Source: Hominiventricola filiformis (GTDB lineage: Bacteria; Bacillota; Clostridia; Lachnospirales; Lachnospiraceae). From it: 64,000 nucleotides of DNA. The stretch spans positions 1 through 64,000 of the forward strand of contig NZ_JAJEPS010000011.1 of the NCBI RefSeq assembly GCF_020686965.1, written 5' to 3'. Each line of letters begins with the position of its first letter. Position 1 is the first letter of the stretch. The translations under genes and the position numbers were made by a program. Shown piece by piece: positions 47,847-57,142 of the stretch. Below the pieces are notes generated by a model. That model was not told the DNA's origin. It searched no databases and was given only the letters and a program-made list of their open reading frames with translations.

Positions 47847-48494
47847 ATGGCTTCCAATTATGAAAAACAGGTAGATATCGGCAGACAGTATTTCCTGAAA
47901 TATGATCCGGAAAAACTGGCGGCGAAATTTCACTTATCAATAGATGAGTCTTATTTATATATCCGGTATCTGGATACGGACTATCGGATTGATCGAAAGA
48001 CAGCAGCCGTGGAAGGAAAAGTGGAGAATGGCTATGTGGAGTGCCGGGAATATACCATTGTCATGACCATCTATGATATGCTCTGTCACGGAACTGAACA
48101 GGAAATCCCGGCGCTTACCGGTGACTGGAAATTGATCGGAAATTTTGCGGCAGCGGGGTCGAGTCCGGATGCCAATCTTTTTGCACAGAAGTATGCAGAT
48201 GCATTTAATGGAAAAGTGGAAGAATTGAAAGCAGCCTGTAAGATCATGGGCGGCGAGGTGAAAGCTAGGCTTGCCGGTGCGGATGTGACAGCGCAGATTC
48301 CGGCTTTTCCGTTCTTTCCGGTGCTTCTTCAGTTCTGGGAGGGAGATGATGAATTTGCTCCGCAGATCCGGATTCTCTGGGACAGTCAGACTATGAAATT
48401 TTTAAATTTTGAGACGACTTATTATCTGCAGGGAGATCTGCTGGACCGGCTGGCAGAGTTGATGGACGTGATACGGCTGGAAAGTGCCAGATAA
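47847..48494 (+). CDS. DUF3786 domain-containing protein
   Basis: 215 residues from ATG 47847 (GGAGGA 6 bp upstream). Family features are YEKQVDIGRQYFLKYDPEKLA, SYLYIRYLDTDYRID, YTIVMTIYDMLCHG and FPFFPVLLQFWEGDDEFAPQIRILWD. The protein is cytoplasmic. The family occurs mainly in anaerobes and its function is unknown. It stands alone. Confidence 0.88.
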   Translation: MASNYEKQVDIGRQYFLKYDPEKLAAKFHLSIDESYLYIRYLDTDYRIDRKTAAVEGKVENGYVECREYTIVMTIYDMLCHGTEQEIPALTGDWKLIGNFAAAGSSPDANLFAQKYADAFNGKVEELKAACKIMGGEVKARLAGADVTAQIPAFPFFPVLLQFWEGDDEFAPQIRILWDSQTMKFLNFETTYYLQGDLLDRLAELMDVIRLESAR

Positions 48495-48507
48495 AAAAGT
48501 GCAGGCT

Positions 48508-49050
48508 TTATGCCTGCATTTTTTGTACCAGTGATTCCGCCAGCTGATAAAATTCTTCCTCCACCTCTTCATGGGGCCGTTCCCGAAAATCGGGTTTAGA
48601 CGTCAGGGGAACGGGAACCATTTCATGTTCTCCATTCATGAGACTTTTCAGTTCCTGACTGAGCATTTCGTCATCAATCTGATGCCACAAAGCATGTTCT
48701 TCCGGAGTCAGATCACCCAGATGAAAGTGGGTCAGAATGGTCTGCATGATCTGCTCTTCAATCTCCAGATAATTGGAGAGGTGTACTTTTACCGGGCGGA
48801 TAATGTCGGATAGGTAAGCTTCGCTGGCATCGTGAAGCAGACAGGCCAGTACCAGCCGGTCGGACCATCCGCGGGAAGCTGCTTCCCGGGCGCAGTTCAG
48901 GGAATGAAGTCCTACGGTATAGAAATATTTCATATGTCCGCCGCCGCGGCAGAGAAGACTTAAGGCATGGGCAATATCCCGGAGGGAGACCTCCTCCGGT
49001 GTCATTTGCATGGGATCAAACCGTTTTCCGGTATAGGTGTTCATTCTCAT
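48508..49050 (-). CDS. HD-domain phosphohydrolase (YfbR-like)
   Basis: 180 residues from the ATG at 49050 (AAGGAGGG 10 bp upstream). HD motifs: VGLHSLNCAREA (His), ACLLHDASEAYLSDI (His-Asp) and the later Asp in QIDDEM. It is close to YfbR-type 5'-deoxynucleotidases in length and order, though the substrate is not proven. It is separated from the YbaK remnant upstream by 19 bp and may share its transcript. Confidence 0.85.
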   Translation of the reverse strand: MRMNTYTGKRFDPMQMTPEEVSLRDIAHALSLLCRGGGHMKYFYTVGLHSLNCAREAASRGWSDRLVLACLLHDASEAYLSDIIRPVKVHLSNYLEIEEQIMQTILTHFHLGDLTPEEHALWHQIDDEMLSQELKSLMNGEHEMVPVPLTSKPDFRERPHEEVEEEFYQLAESLVQKMQA

Positions 49051-49069
49051 AGGAGTTTGTCCCTCCTTT

Positions 49070-49264
49070 TTAGACTGCTTCCTTGCAGACATCCACCCAT
49101 CCGCGGGCATTGGCTACTTGCTCCAGTTCCGGAATGGTCAGCTGGACGGCGCTATGGTCATTACCGGCAGCTTCCACAACAGTTGCGGTGGATGCCTCCG
49201 GTTCCATAATATGATCGGCAAAGCCGACAGATTCAAGATAAGCCTTTGCTTTTGTGAATGACAT
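49070..49264 (-). pseudogene. Internally deleted YbaK/EbsC (Cys-tRNA(Pro) deacylase-like) remnant
   Basis: 64 codons. The first 30 residues (MSFTKAKAYLESVGFADHIM then EPEASTATV) match the N-terminus of YbaK/EbsC proteins. The last 30 (EAAGNDHSAVQLTIPELEQV then ARGWVDVCKEAV) match their C-terminus. About 90-100 central residues, including the active site, are missing with the frame kept. Start and ribosome site (AAGGAGCG) are intact, so a small product may still be made. A functional deacylase is not expected. Confidence 0.7.
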
Positions 49265-49408
49265 GAGTAAGCGCTCCTTGCTGTAATATGTTTACTGGTA
49301 TTTTAGGGCGCAAAGGTACAACTGTCAATGAAAATGCTTCGAATTAAAATTGCGAAAAGGGGAAGATTGAGATATAACATAAGTAGAAGCAGACAGGAGG
49401 GATATGGA

Positions 49409-50248
49409 TTGAATCAGCTGGGCACATTTATTCAGGTGATGACAGAAAAAGAAGCGGTAAAAGAAGGCATGGAAATATCTGGAGGGATTCGGTTCTGTAA
49501 AGTGGAGAAGATACAGGGCTCCTACGTGGGAAGCCTTTATATTCCGTCCAGAGCAAAGAATCGTTCCCATACCGGATTTTATTTTCGGATAGAAAAAGAT
49601 AAAATTATATTTGTGGATGACAGCGGCAAAGTTCTAGAGTGGCTGAAAGAAATGCTGAAGGCAGGCGATGAAAAACAGCCGGAGCTTGGAATTTTCTTTG
49701 CGGATTTTCTAGAATATCTGATCAAGGATGATGTGATATTTATCACGAAACTGGAACATAGTCTGGAGGAACTGGAGGACATGGTGCTGGAAAAGGGCAG
49801 TGACATTCCGTTCAATCATGAGATTAGTGGATACAGAAGAAAAGTCAGCCTGTTTTCACATTACTATCTGCAGCTGGCAGATCTGAGCAGTATTTTGTGT
49901 GAGGACGACAATCACATTTTCAAAGAAAAAGAAAAGCGCAGTTTTTCATTGCTTACGGAACGAGTTAACCGACTTCATGATGAGACACTGATGCTCAGAG
50001 ATTACTGTGTGCAGATCCGCGAAGTATACCAGTCCCTGATTGATGAGCGCCAGAACGAGATCATGAAGCTGCTTACGATTGTTACGACCATTGTGCTGCC
50101 ACTTTCATTGGTGGCAGGCTGGTATGGTATGAACTTTACCAATATGCCGGAACTTACCTGGCATTATGGGTATGGATTCATCATTCTTTTGAGTATTGTG
50201 ATTACGATATTAAACATTCTATATTTTAAAAAGAAGAAATTCTGGTAG
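49409..50248 (+). CDS. CorA-family divalent cation transporter
   Basis: 279 residues from a TTG at 49409, chosen because CAGGAGGG lies 7 bp upstream; the open frame extends further left without a ribosome site. There is a long cytoplasmic alpha/beta N-terminal part and a long helix. Two C-terminal membrane helices follow, with the signature GMN in the first loop (LVAGWYGMNFTNMPEL). It ends KKKKFW. CorA proteins conduct Mg2+ (or Co2+/Ni2+). It is followed 11 bp later by an acetyltransferase gene. Confidence 0.92.
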   Translation: MNQLGTFIQVMTEKEAVKEGMEISGGIRFCKVEKIQGSYVGSLYIPSRAKNRSHTGFYFRIEKDKIIFVDDSGKVLEWLKEMLKAGDEKQPELGIFFADFLEYLIKDDVIFITKLEHSLEELEDMVLEKGSDIPFNHEISGYRRKVSLFSHYYLQLADLSSILCEDDNHIFKEKEKRSFSLLTERVNRLHDETLMLRDYCVQIREVYQSLIDERQNEIMKLLTIVTTIVLPLSLVAGWYGMNFTNMPELTWHYGYGFIILLSIVITILNILYFKKKKFW

Positions 50249-50259
50249 AAGGAGAAAAT

Positions 50260-50832
50260 ATGCAGATACGCAGAGCAACGGAAAATGATGCAGAAGCGCT
50301 TTTGAAAATATACGCGCCTTATGTGGAGCATACGGCCATTACGTTTGAATATGAGGTTCCTTCGGTAGAAGAATTTCGTTCCAGAATCCGGCATACGCTG
50401 GAAAAATATCCTTATCTGGTGGCAGAAGAAGACGGAGAGTTGTTGGGCTATGCCTATGTGGGACCGTTTCATGACCGGCCGGCCTATGACTGGGCGGTGG
50501 AAACGTCGATTTATGTGGATGAGCGGAAGATACACAAAGGTGTTGGTGGAAAACTTCACGATGCACTGGAACAGGTGTTGAAAACTCAGGGCATTTTAAA
50601 CATGAATGCCTGTATTGCCTGGCCAGACGGAGAAGAGGATGAAACACTGACGAAGAACAGTGGAGAATTTCACGCCCATCTGGGTTATCGCATGGTAGGT
50701 GAATTTCAAAAATGCGGTTACAAATTTCATCGCTGGTACAATATGATCTGGATGGAAAAAATAATCGGAGAACATGCTGACGAGCAGCCGTCTCCGATTC
50801 CATTTTCTCAGTTGGAGGACATCCATTTCTGA
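50260..50832 (+). CDS. GNAT N-acetyltransferase (phosphinothricin acetyltransferase-like)
   Basis: 190 residues. It begins MQIRRATENDAEALLKIYAPYVEHTAITFEYEVPSVEEF, the typical start of PAT/YwnH-like enzymes. The acetyl-CoA loop is VDERKIHKGVGGKLHDALE, and the end FQKCGYKFHRWYNMIWMEK is usual for this group. It likely acetylates a small amine or methionine sulfoximine-like compound. Its 3' end overlaps the convergent CotH gene by 25 bp. Confidence 0.88.
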   Translation: MQIRRATENDAEALLKIYAPYVEHTAITFEYEVPSVEEFRSRIRHTLEKYPYLVAEEDGELLGYAYVGPFHDRPAYDWAVETSIYVDERKIHKGVGGKLHDALEQVLKTQGILNMNACIAWPDGEEDETLTKNSGEFHAHLGYRMVGEFQKCGYKFHRWYNMIWMEKIIGEHADEQPSPIPFSQLEDIHF

Positions 50833-52097
50833 TCAAAATATTGAATTCTCTTTTTTGTCCAGTTTTTTAGATAATCGACTGCGTCATTCCAACAGGAAAA
50901 CTGTACGGGATCATGTCCGCAGTTCTCAGCAATCTCTGCTACAGGCCAGATGCTTTCTGTATATTCTGCAGACTTGGCAATTCTGTGTCGGTAATCCTCA
51001 ATAAGCTGTTCTGATGTCAGGAAAACATCGCGGGCAGTCGTCTGATAACATTCCTGTACTGCATCCTGAAATTCCGGAATTTTCATAAGCTCCATATACC
51101 AGGTACAGTCTTTCTCTGTTCCCATGTATTCCTGGATCTGGCTGACATAATCTCTTTTTGGATCACCGCCATATTTCTTTTTCTGGGCATAGCCGAGTGC
51201 CTTGTCAAAATCCCAGACAGGACCCATATGTAAGACGTCGTTCGGGCCATCCTGGTACATGTAGAGACTGGTCCGGCAGCTGTCCGGATTCTCGGAAAAC
51301 TCTTCCAGTAGATAGAAAGCAACAAAACTGTCCACATCAATCATGGAAGAGATCTGATCCCAGTCCTTGTCTTCCGCATAAAGAAGATCTTCAAATCTGC
51401 GCACATAATTTTCAAAGTCTGCAAATGATTTTTCGGCAATCGAATCCTCTTTTCCCAGATCGTCGGCGCAGGCATCTTTTAACGTAAAGACTGCGGGACT
51501 GTATTCACTGCTGAAACGGTATTCGGTGTCATACCAGTAGAAGGTATCGACCTCTGCCAGAATGCCTTCTTCGCTCTTCAGGTTCATGGATGTTTTTCCG
51601 GTTGCAAGCCGCTGGCAGACAAGGTAGGTCCCCTTGTATTCATCATCAATCCATACATCTGCAAATTCAGCCTGCGGGGCAAAATCCATCATCTGCCCGG
51701 CCAGATCATACATGAGCTTGTTGCGCATCATGGAGGCGTCGGCATAATTGGCGATGAGAAGCCATTTCTTTGCCGGGGGCATGCCAAGCATAGAGTCGCG
51801 ACTGGGAAGCTTGATCTGATAACTTCGCCGGGGCATTTTCCAGGAAGAATTTCCTCTGCCTTTGACCCTGACGTTGGTATATTCTTTTCCGTCCAGATCA
51901 AGGGTATTTCCCTCATAAGGAATACCGGTAGCACCATCATGGATTTCTTCCAGGGTACAGTCATTGAGGAAAATATGGATAGCAGGAAGATCCATTTCCG
52001 GATCTTCGCTGCTGTCCCGGGTAATAAGACCTGCGCAGATGAAAATAAGAATGGCATTTATCAGAAGAAGTCGTCTTATGTGTTTTTTCAGTTTCAT
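50808..52097 (-). CDS. CotH kinase family protein
   Basis: 429 residues with an N-terminal membrane anchor or signal (about 8-25). The CotH fold is visible: VRVKGRGNSSWKMPRRSYQIKL, LGMPPAKKWLLIANYADASMMRN and HMGPVWDFDKALG, the last holding the metal-binding Asp pair. CotH proteins phosphorylate proteins in spore coats; exported versions exist in many gut anaerobes, with unknown substrates. The ATG overlaps the upstream gene's stop by 4 bp, so the two act together. Confidence 0.9.
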   Translation of the reverse strand: MKLKKHIRRLLLINAILIFICAGLITRDSSEDPEMDLPAIHIFLNDCTLEEIHDGATGIPYEGNTLDLDGKEYTNVRVKGRGNSSWKMPRRSYQIKLPSRDSMLGMPPAKKWLLIANYADASMMRNKLMYDLAGQMMDFAPQAEFADVWIDDEYKGTYLVCQRLATGKTSMNLKSEEGILAEVDTFYWYDTEYRFSSEYSPAVFTLKDACADDLGKEDSIAEKSFADFENYVRRFEDLLYAEDKDWDQISSMIDVDSFVAFYLLEEFSENPDSCRTSLYMYQDGPNDVLHMGPVWDFDKALGYAQKKKYGGDPKRDYVSQIQEYMGTEKDCTWYMELMKIPEFQDAVQECYQTTARDVFLTSEQLIEDYRHRIAKSAEYTESIWPVAEIAENCGHDPVQFSCWNDAVDYLKNWTKKRIQYFDQKWMSSN

Positions 52098-53761
52098 TGT
52101 CTGTATTCACTCCATGAAGTTAAGATCACTGCCGGCAGGCAGAATGCGATGGAATATGCGTAACGGAAATACCATCCATAAGTAGGACCTGCGATGCAGA
52201 CAAGTAATACAATCATCAATGGAGTAAGGAGCAGGAGGCCTTTTTGATTCTTTCTGCGGATACAGTAGAAGAACCACAGAATCAGCATCCAGATATAGGT
52301 TGCTGTATAATTGAACAGTACCAGACCCGGAAGCTGGAATATGGATTCCCGAAGCGTTTCCAGATTCTGTCTGACAGCATCAAAAGCAGTTGGATAGTGA
52401 AAGGAAACGCCATACGCGTAAAGACTCTCATTCAGCTCTTCCAGGTGCTCTTCACTGTTATCATAGCTGTACAGTTTTGTGGTGAAACCGCCCGGATAAA
52501 AATATCCGTACAGATTATTCATGGTTGCCTGCACATAGATATCCGGATGCCGAAGCAGCATCTGGAACCAGGCCTCAAAGTAGGCCAGCAGTTCATCCGT
52601 ACCGGCATCCGTGTTATAAGTTGCTTTTACCGGATCAGACAGATTCGGGTTATACCGCTCAGCCAGATTGTCATAATCCAGAATCGCGGAGATCGCTTCC
52701 TTTTCTTCCGGCGTTACATCATCTCCGGCATCCCGGAGATACCGTGCGGTCTGCTGGAAGGGTATGGAGAATACTTCTCTTGGATTCGATGCTTTTACCG
52801 AGCAGGCCGGTAAAAGTATCTGGGTATATAAGTAAAATCCTGCAAATGCCAGAACCGCCAGACGGAGGAAGGAACGTCTCCGGGTTGCGATCAGCATGAC
52901 CAGAGAACTAAGGATGATCAGATAAACACCTTCCTGACGGAAGAAAAAGATACCGAGTACGGAGAGAAGGAACATTCCCCGATGCTGCCATTTCTCTGCG
53001 GATGACCAGTTCTGTACAGTGAGGATCCGATAGAGTTCTACGAGAAATAAAAGCAGAAATCCGGCAAACCAGGCATCTTTTACCAGCAGGAACATGTAGT
53101 TTCTCATACGTGGGGACAGTACATAAAAGAGTAAAACCAGTCCCAGACATCTGGCAGAAACATGCCGCTCCAGTAAAAACTGTACCATCCAGCCAATGAC
53201 AAAGAACAGAAAACAGATCTGCAGCAGAGAGAAAAGTCCGATTCCGATGGTGGGGGAATGAAAGACGGTTGCACCGAACCGGCTAAATCCGTATAAAAGC
53301 AGAGTATGTACCACCGGATGATGATTTCTCAGACGGCTGGTTTTTTCAAAAAGTGCCACATAACCGTTTTCCAGCTGTGCAACTGTATCGGAAGTGAAGA
53401 TTCCAGGGAAGGAATAGATCATGTAAGGAAGATACAGGAGAAACAGGGTGAAAAAGGTGGTGGCAATGGGGTGTCGGTGCAGCAGATCCAGATAAAACTG
53501 TATGGGCTTTGGCCAGGTACGTTCGTTGTAATGCTTCCGGCTGAGCCGGTCCAGCCCATGGAACAGGAGCGCAATGCCGACAGAAAACAGGATGAAATAT
53601 CCGATTCCGTGAAGTACGGATGATCGGAAGAGTTCGGTACTGCCAAATACCAGATCCCAGCTGTTATCCTCATAAAAGGAGTGACCGAGAACCATAAAAA
53701 CAGCAAAGAAAAAAGCCGGTATCACGCAGCTTAAGACGTTTCGTATGGAGATGTGTTTCAT
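52094..53761 (-). CDS. DUF6020-like polytopic membrane protein (GT-C-like)
   Basis: 555 residues with about 11-12 membrane helices. An extracellular motif YSFPGIFTSDTVAQLENGY near residue 115 resembles the acidic loop of GT-C glycosyltransferases, and LRNHHPVVHTLLLYGFSRFG follows. A long extracytoplasmic loop lies at about 320-460. A transfer of lipid-linked sugar is a guess from the fold. It is the first gene of a pair with CotH. Confidence 0.7.
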   Translation of the reverse strand: MKHISIRNVLSCVIPAFFFAVFMVLGHSFYEDNSWDLVFGSTELFRSSVLHGIGYFILFSVGIALLFHGLDRLSRKHYNERTWPKPIQFYLDLLHRHPIATTFFTLFLLYLPYMIYSFPGIFTSDTVAQLENGYVALFEKTSRLRNHHPVVHTLLLYGFSRFGATVFHSPTIGIGLFSLLQICFLFFVIGWMVQFLLERHVSARCLGLVLLFYVLSPRMRNYMFLLVKDAWFAGFLLLFLVELYRILTVQNWSSAEKWQHRGMFLLSVLGIFFFRQEGVYLIILSSLVMLIATRRRSFLRLAVLAFAGFYLYTQILLPACSVKASNPREVFSIPFQQTARYLRDAGDDVTPEEKEAISAILDYDNLAERYNPNLSDPVKATYNTDAGTDELLAYFEAWFQMLLRHPDIYVQATMNNLYGYFYPGGFTTKLYSYDNSEEHLEELNESLYAYGVSFHYPTAFDAVRQNLETLRESIFQLPGLVLFNYTATYIWMLILWFFYCIRRKNQKGLLLLTPLMIVLLVCIAGPTYGWYFRYAYSIAFCLPAVILTSWSEYRQ

Positions 53762-53923
53762 TATTCTTTGATATCCTTTTCTTATTCTTTCTATTATATG
53801 TCAGTAGATTATCGTAAATTAACATTATAAACAGGATATAAAGGAAAACAAGATATTTGTCTGAAAAATAAAGGAAACATGAAGAAAATGTGACATAAAA
53901 ACAGAAATTGTAAAGGAGCCGGA

Positions 53924-56263
53924 TTAAATCCAGCTCCCTATCAGATAAACAAGAAATGCAGCAATCCATGCGATTATGCATTGGATGATGACAACACCAA
54001 CCGCCCATTTTCCACCAAGCTCCCTCTTAATAGAAGCGATGGCTGCCACGCAGGGCGTATAGAGCAGGCAGAAGACCAGCAGACTTGCAGCCGACAGCGG
54101 TGTAATGCCGGAAGTCAGGGTTGCTGTGCTGCCAAACAGAATGGACAAGGTGGAAACCACACTTTCTTTTGCGAGAAATCCGGTGATCAGTGCTGTAGAG
54201 ATCCGCCAGTCAGCCAGTCCCATAGGTGCAAACAAAGGAGCAATCACACCTGCCACCATGGCAAGGATACTGTCTCTCGAATCAGAAACCATATTCAGGT
54301 GAAGGTTGAAACTCTGAAGGAACCAGATCACCATAGTTGCCAGGAAGATAACGGTAAATGCACGCTGCAGAAAATCCTTTGCTTTGTCCCACAGGAGATG
54401 TCCGACATTTTTTGCTCCAGGAAGTCGATAATTGGGAAGCTCCATAACAAAGGGAACGGCTTCGCCACTGAACATAGTGTGTCCCATGAGCAGTGCCATG
54501 AGAATTCCCATGAAGATTCCGCCAAAATACAGGGCGATCATGACCAGTGCACCGTGCTCAGGAAAGAAGGCTGCTGCAAAAAAGGCATAGATGGGAAGTT
54601 TTGCCGAGCAGCTCATAAACGGTGTGAGCAGAATTGTCATTTTGCGGTCTCTCTCGGAAGGAAGAGTTCTGCTTGCCATAACGCCGGGAACGGTGCATCC
54701 GAATCCGATGAGCATAGGAACAATGCTTCGTCCTGACAGACCGATCTTTCGGAGCAGCTTGTCCATGACAAAGGCAACCCGCGCCATGTAGCCACTGTCT
54801 TCCAGAAGTGACAGGAAGAAAAACAGAGTGACAATGATGGGAAGAAAACTCAAAACACTTCCTACACCATTGAAAATTCCGTCAATGACCAGAGAATGCA
54901 GCGCCTGGTTCACATTCCAGGATGTCATAAGACCATCGACCAGATTTCCGAGAGATGTAATTCCCAGATCCAGCAGATCAGACAGGAAGGCACCGATCAC
55001 GCCGAAAGTCAGGAAAAATACCAGTCCCATGATGCCGATGAAGCAGGGAATAGCAGTATATTTACCGGTAAGTATTTTATCAATCGCAACGCTTCGAAGA
55101 TGTTCTTTACTCTCTTTTGGTTTGATGACGGTCTCATCACAGATTTTCTGAATAAAATCAAAGCGCATATGAGCAATGGCAGCAGCACGATCCAGTCCCC
55201 GTTCATTTTCCATCTGTACAATAATGTGTTCCAGCATCTCTTTTTCATTCTGGTCCAGATGAAGACTGTCGAGAATCAGGGAATCACCTTCTGCCAGTTT
55301 GGAAGCGGCAAAACGAACCGGGATACCTGCTTCTGCAGCATGATCTTCGATCAGATGCATAATGGCATGAAGACAGCGGTGAACAGCCCCCCCATCGTCA
55401 TTGGCGTCACAGTAATCAATTTCGGTTGGCTTCTCCTGATATTTTGCTACATGCAGTGCATGGGAGATCAGTTCATCAATCCCTTCGTTTTTGGCGGCAG
55501 AGATAGGTACTACAGGGATGCCAAGCATCTCTTCCATCTGATTGACGATAATGGAACCACCATTTTCACGAACTTCATCCATCATATTCAGAGCCAGCAC
55601 CATAGGAATATCCAGTTCCATGAGCTGCATGGTCAGATATAGGTTCCGCTCAATATTGGTGGCATCCACAATATTGATAATTCCTTTTGGATGCTCGTTC
55701 AGCACAAAGTTTCTGGTGACGATCTCTTCACTGGTATAAGGTGACATGGAATAAATGCCCGGAAGATCAGTTACTAGTGTATTCGCTTTGCCGCGAATAG
55801 CACCGTCTTTTCGGTCTACGGTTACACCGGGAAAATTTCCTACGTGCTGATTGGAACCGGTCAGCTGATTGAATAATGTAGTTTTTCCGCAGTTCTGATT
55901 ACCGGCCAGTGCAAAGGTGAGGAGCGCATCATCCGGAAGAGGATGTTCTGTTTCCTTTTGATGATATTTTCCACCTTCACCAAGACCGGGATGAGGAATA
56001 TTTTCACGGTTACGTGTGACTGTTTCCTCACTGGTATCCCGAATATTTTCAATTTCTATTTTTTCAGCATCTGCAAGACGCAGAGTCAGTTCATAACTGT
56101 GAATACGAAGCTCCATAGGATCACCCATGGGGGCGTATTTTACCATAGTTACATCACCTTTGGGAATCAGTCCCATGTCCAGAAAATGCTGGCGAAGTGC
56201 ACCTTCACCGCCCACAGACCGGATGGTGGCTGTCTTTCCAATTGGTAAGTCTCGTAAAGTCAT
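53924..56263 (-). CDS. feoB: FeoB ferrous iron transporter with fused N-terminal FeoA domain
   Basis: 779 residues. Residues 1-75 are a FeoA domain (LRQHFLDMGLIPKGDVTMVKYAPMGDPMELRI). A charged linker follows to about 112, then the FeoB GTPase with G1 GNQNCGKTT, G3 DLPG and G4 NMMD. The membrane domain has GCTVPGVMASRTL and LLYTPCVAAIASIKREL gate motifs. It is distinct from FeoB1 at 18.2 kb in sequence and architecture. A Fur-box-like palindrome lies 33 bp upstream. It may serve other conditions or metals than FeoB1. Confidence 0.96.
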   Translation of the reverse strand: MTLRDLPIGKTATIRSVGGEGALRQHFLDMGLIPKGDVTMVKYAPMGDPMELRIHSYELTLRLADAEKIEIENIRDTSEETVTRNRENIPHPGLGEGGKYHQKETEHPLPDDALLTFALAGNQNCGKTTLFNQLTGSNQHVGNFPGVTVDRKDGAIRGKANTLVTDLPGIYSMSPYTSEEIVTRNFVLNEHPKGIINIVDATNIERNLYLTMQLMELDIPMVLALNMMDEVRENGGSIIVNQMEEMLGIPVVPISAAKNEGIDELISHALHVAKYQEKPTEIDYCDANDDGGAVHRCLHAIMHLIEDHAAEAGIPVRFAASKLAEGDSLILDSLHLDQNEKEMLEHIIVQMENERGLDRAAAIAHMRFDFIQKICDETVIKPKESKEHLRSVAIDKILTGKYTAIPCFIGIMGLVFFLTFGVIGAFLSDLLDLGITSLGNLVDGLMTSWNVNQALHSLVIDGIFNGVGSVLSFLPIIVTLFFFLSLLEDSGYMARVAFVMDKLLRKIGLSGRSIVPMLIGFGCTVPGVMASRTLPSERDRKMTILLTPFMSCSAKLPIYAFFAAAFFPEHGALVMIALYFGGIFMGILMALLMGHTMFSGEAVPFVMELPNYRLPGAKNVGHLLWDKAKDFLQRAFTVIFLATMVIWFLQSFNLHLNMVSDSRDSILAMVAGVIAPLFAPMGLADWRISTALITGFLAKESVVSTLSILFGSTATLTSGITPLSAASLLVFCLLYTPCVAAIASIKRELGGKWAVGVVIIQCIIAWIAAFLVYLIGSWI

Positions 56264-56295
56264 GTCTTTTGTCCTTTCTGATGTACTTTTCTTAT

Positions 56296-56310
56296 TGATA
56301 AATTTTATCT
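56296..56310 (-). promoter_or_regulatory. Fur-box-like palindrome upstream of the second feoB
   Basis: TGATAAATTTTATCT on the + strand against the 7-1-7 Fur box TGATAATnATTATCA: 12 of 14 positions match. Confidence 0.5.
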
Positions 56311-56453
56311 TTTTGTAGTGGAATGGTCAAGAGTAATGGAAAGAAATACAGAAAATACAGCATTAGAAAAGAGGAAGGTTGTCTGCTTTCCTTTGATGCG
56401 GCAAAAATGTAAAATGTTAAATAGTGACAAAATGACCAGTGAATCTTCTATTT

Positions 56454-56732
56454 TTATGCTGGAAGTACCGGTTGCATTTGCAGCAACCAAACCGGAAATT
56501 GACGTGATCCCGCTTGGAATCGGCGGAAAAGAAGATCCGGCCCGCCTGATCTTCGATGGCGTAACCGGAGATGGTATTCAGGTAACCATGGTAGATATGG
56601 GCGATCACTTCCGTATCATCTGCGCTGACCAGAGATGATATCGCGATGTTTGCACGTCTGACCGGAACCGAGCTGATTACCATCGGCGAGGATACTACCG
56701 AGGCAGATCTGCAGAAATTCTTTATGAAATAA
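56454..56732 (+). pseudogene. araA: Decayed C-terminal fragment of L-arabinose isomerase
   Basis: From MLEVPVAFAATKPEIDVIPL the sequence follows the remembered AraA segment MLEV...LGIGGKDDPARLIF, through DGIQVTMVDMGDHFRIICAD. Then it breaks: a stop occurs in frame, and in the +1 frame the C-terminus continues as DDIAMFARLTGTELITIGED and ends TEADLQKFFMK. The middle with the GGAHHT region and the N-terminal two-thirds are missing. It cannot encode an enzyme. A terminator follows at 56745. Confidence 0.75.
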
Positions 56733-56744
56733 GTGTTGGAACAG

Positions 56745-56776
56745 AGCCTTCGCGGAAAATCCGCGGAGGCTTTTTC
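56745..56776 (+). terminator. Terminator behind the araA remnant
   Basis: AGCCTTCGCGGA-AAA-TCCGCGGAGGCTTTTT; near-perfect stem left over from the former operon. Confidence 0.85.
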
Positions 56777-57142
56777 TTTTGCTGTGTGGTGTGCCTGACG
56801 TGAGACTTTGGAACCTGTTGTGGTGTGCCATATTGTTGTGGCTGCCGGCCCTGTGGGTCTCTGGCGCAATTGGTTAAAAAAAATTCCTGTCTTTTAAAAA
56901 AAGACAGGAATTTTTCCTTCACTACCTGGTATCCTGGCCCATTTCACTTGAAAAAGCTTGTTGTGAAGAATAAAAACAGGAACTGGTGAGCATTTGTTTT
57001 TATATAGACCCACAAGTGCACCTGCGTGTTTGGAAAGTTTGTGTTCGGGCTTGCGACAGAAAATAAGCTTTCACAAAAGAAGTACTTATGATAAGATGAT
57101 AAAAGAATCATTGCAGTCAGTAAAACGGAGAATTGTGAACAA
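56777..57142. other. Gene-free stretch with a second terminator
   Basis: It contains the strong hairpin at 56880-56917 and otherwise G/T-rich then ordinary sequence. No clear promoter was resolved for the shell-protein gene that follows. Confidence 0.6.
56880..56917. terminator. Strong symmetrical terminator hairpin
   Basis: AAATTCCTGTCTTTT pairs with AAAAGACAGGAATTT, flanked by A and T runs, so it can act in both directions. Confidence 0.85.
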
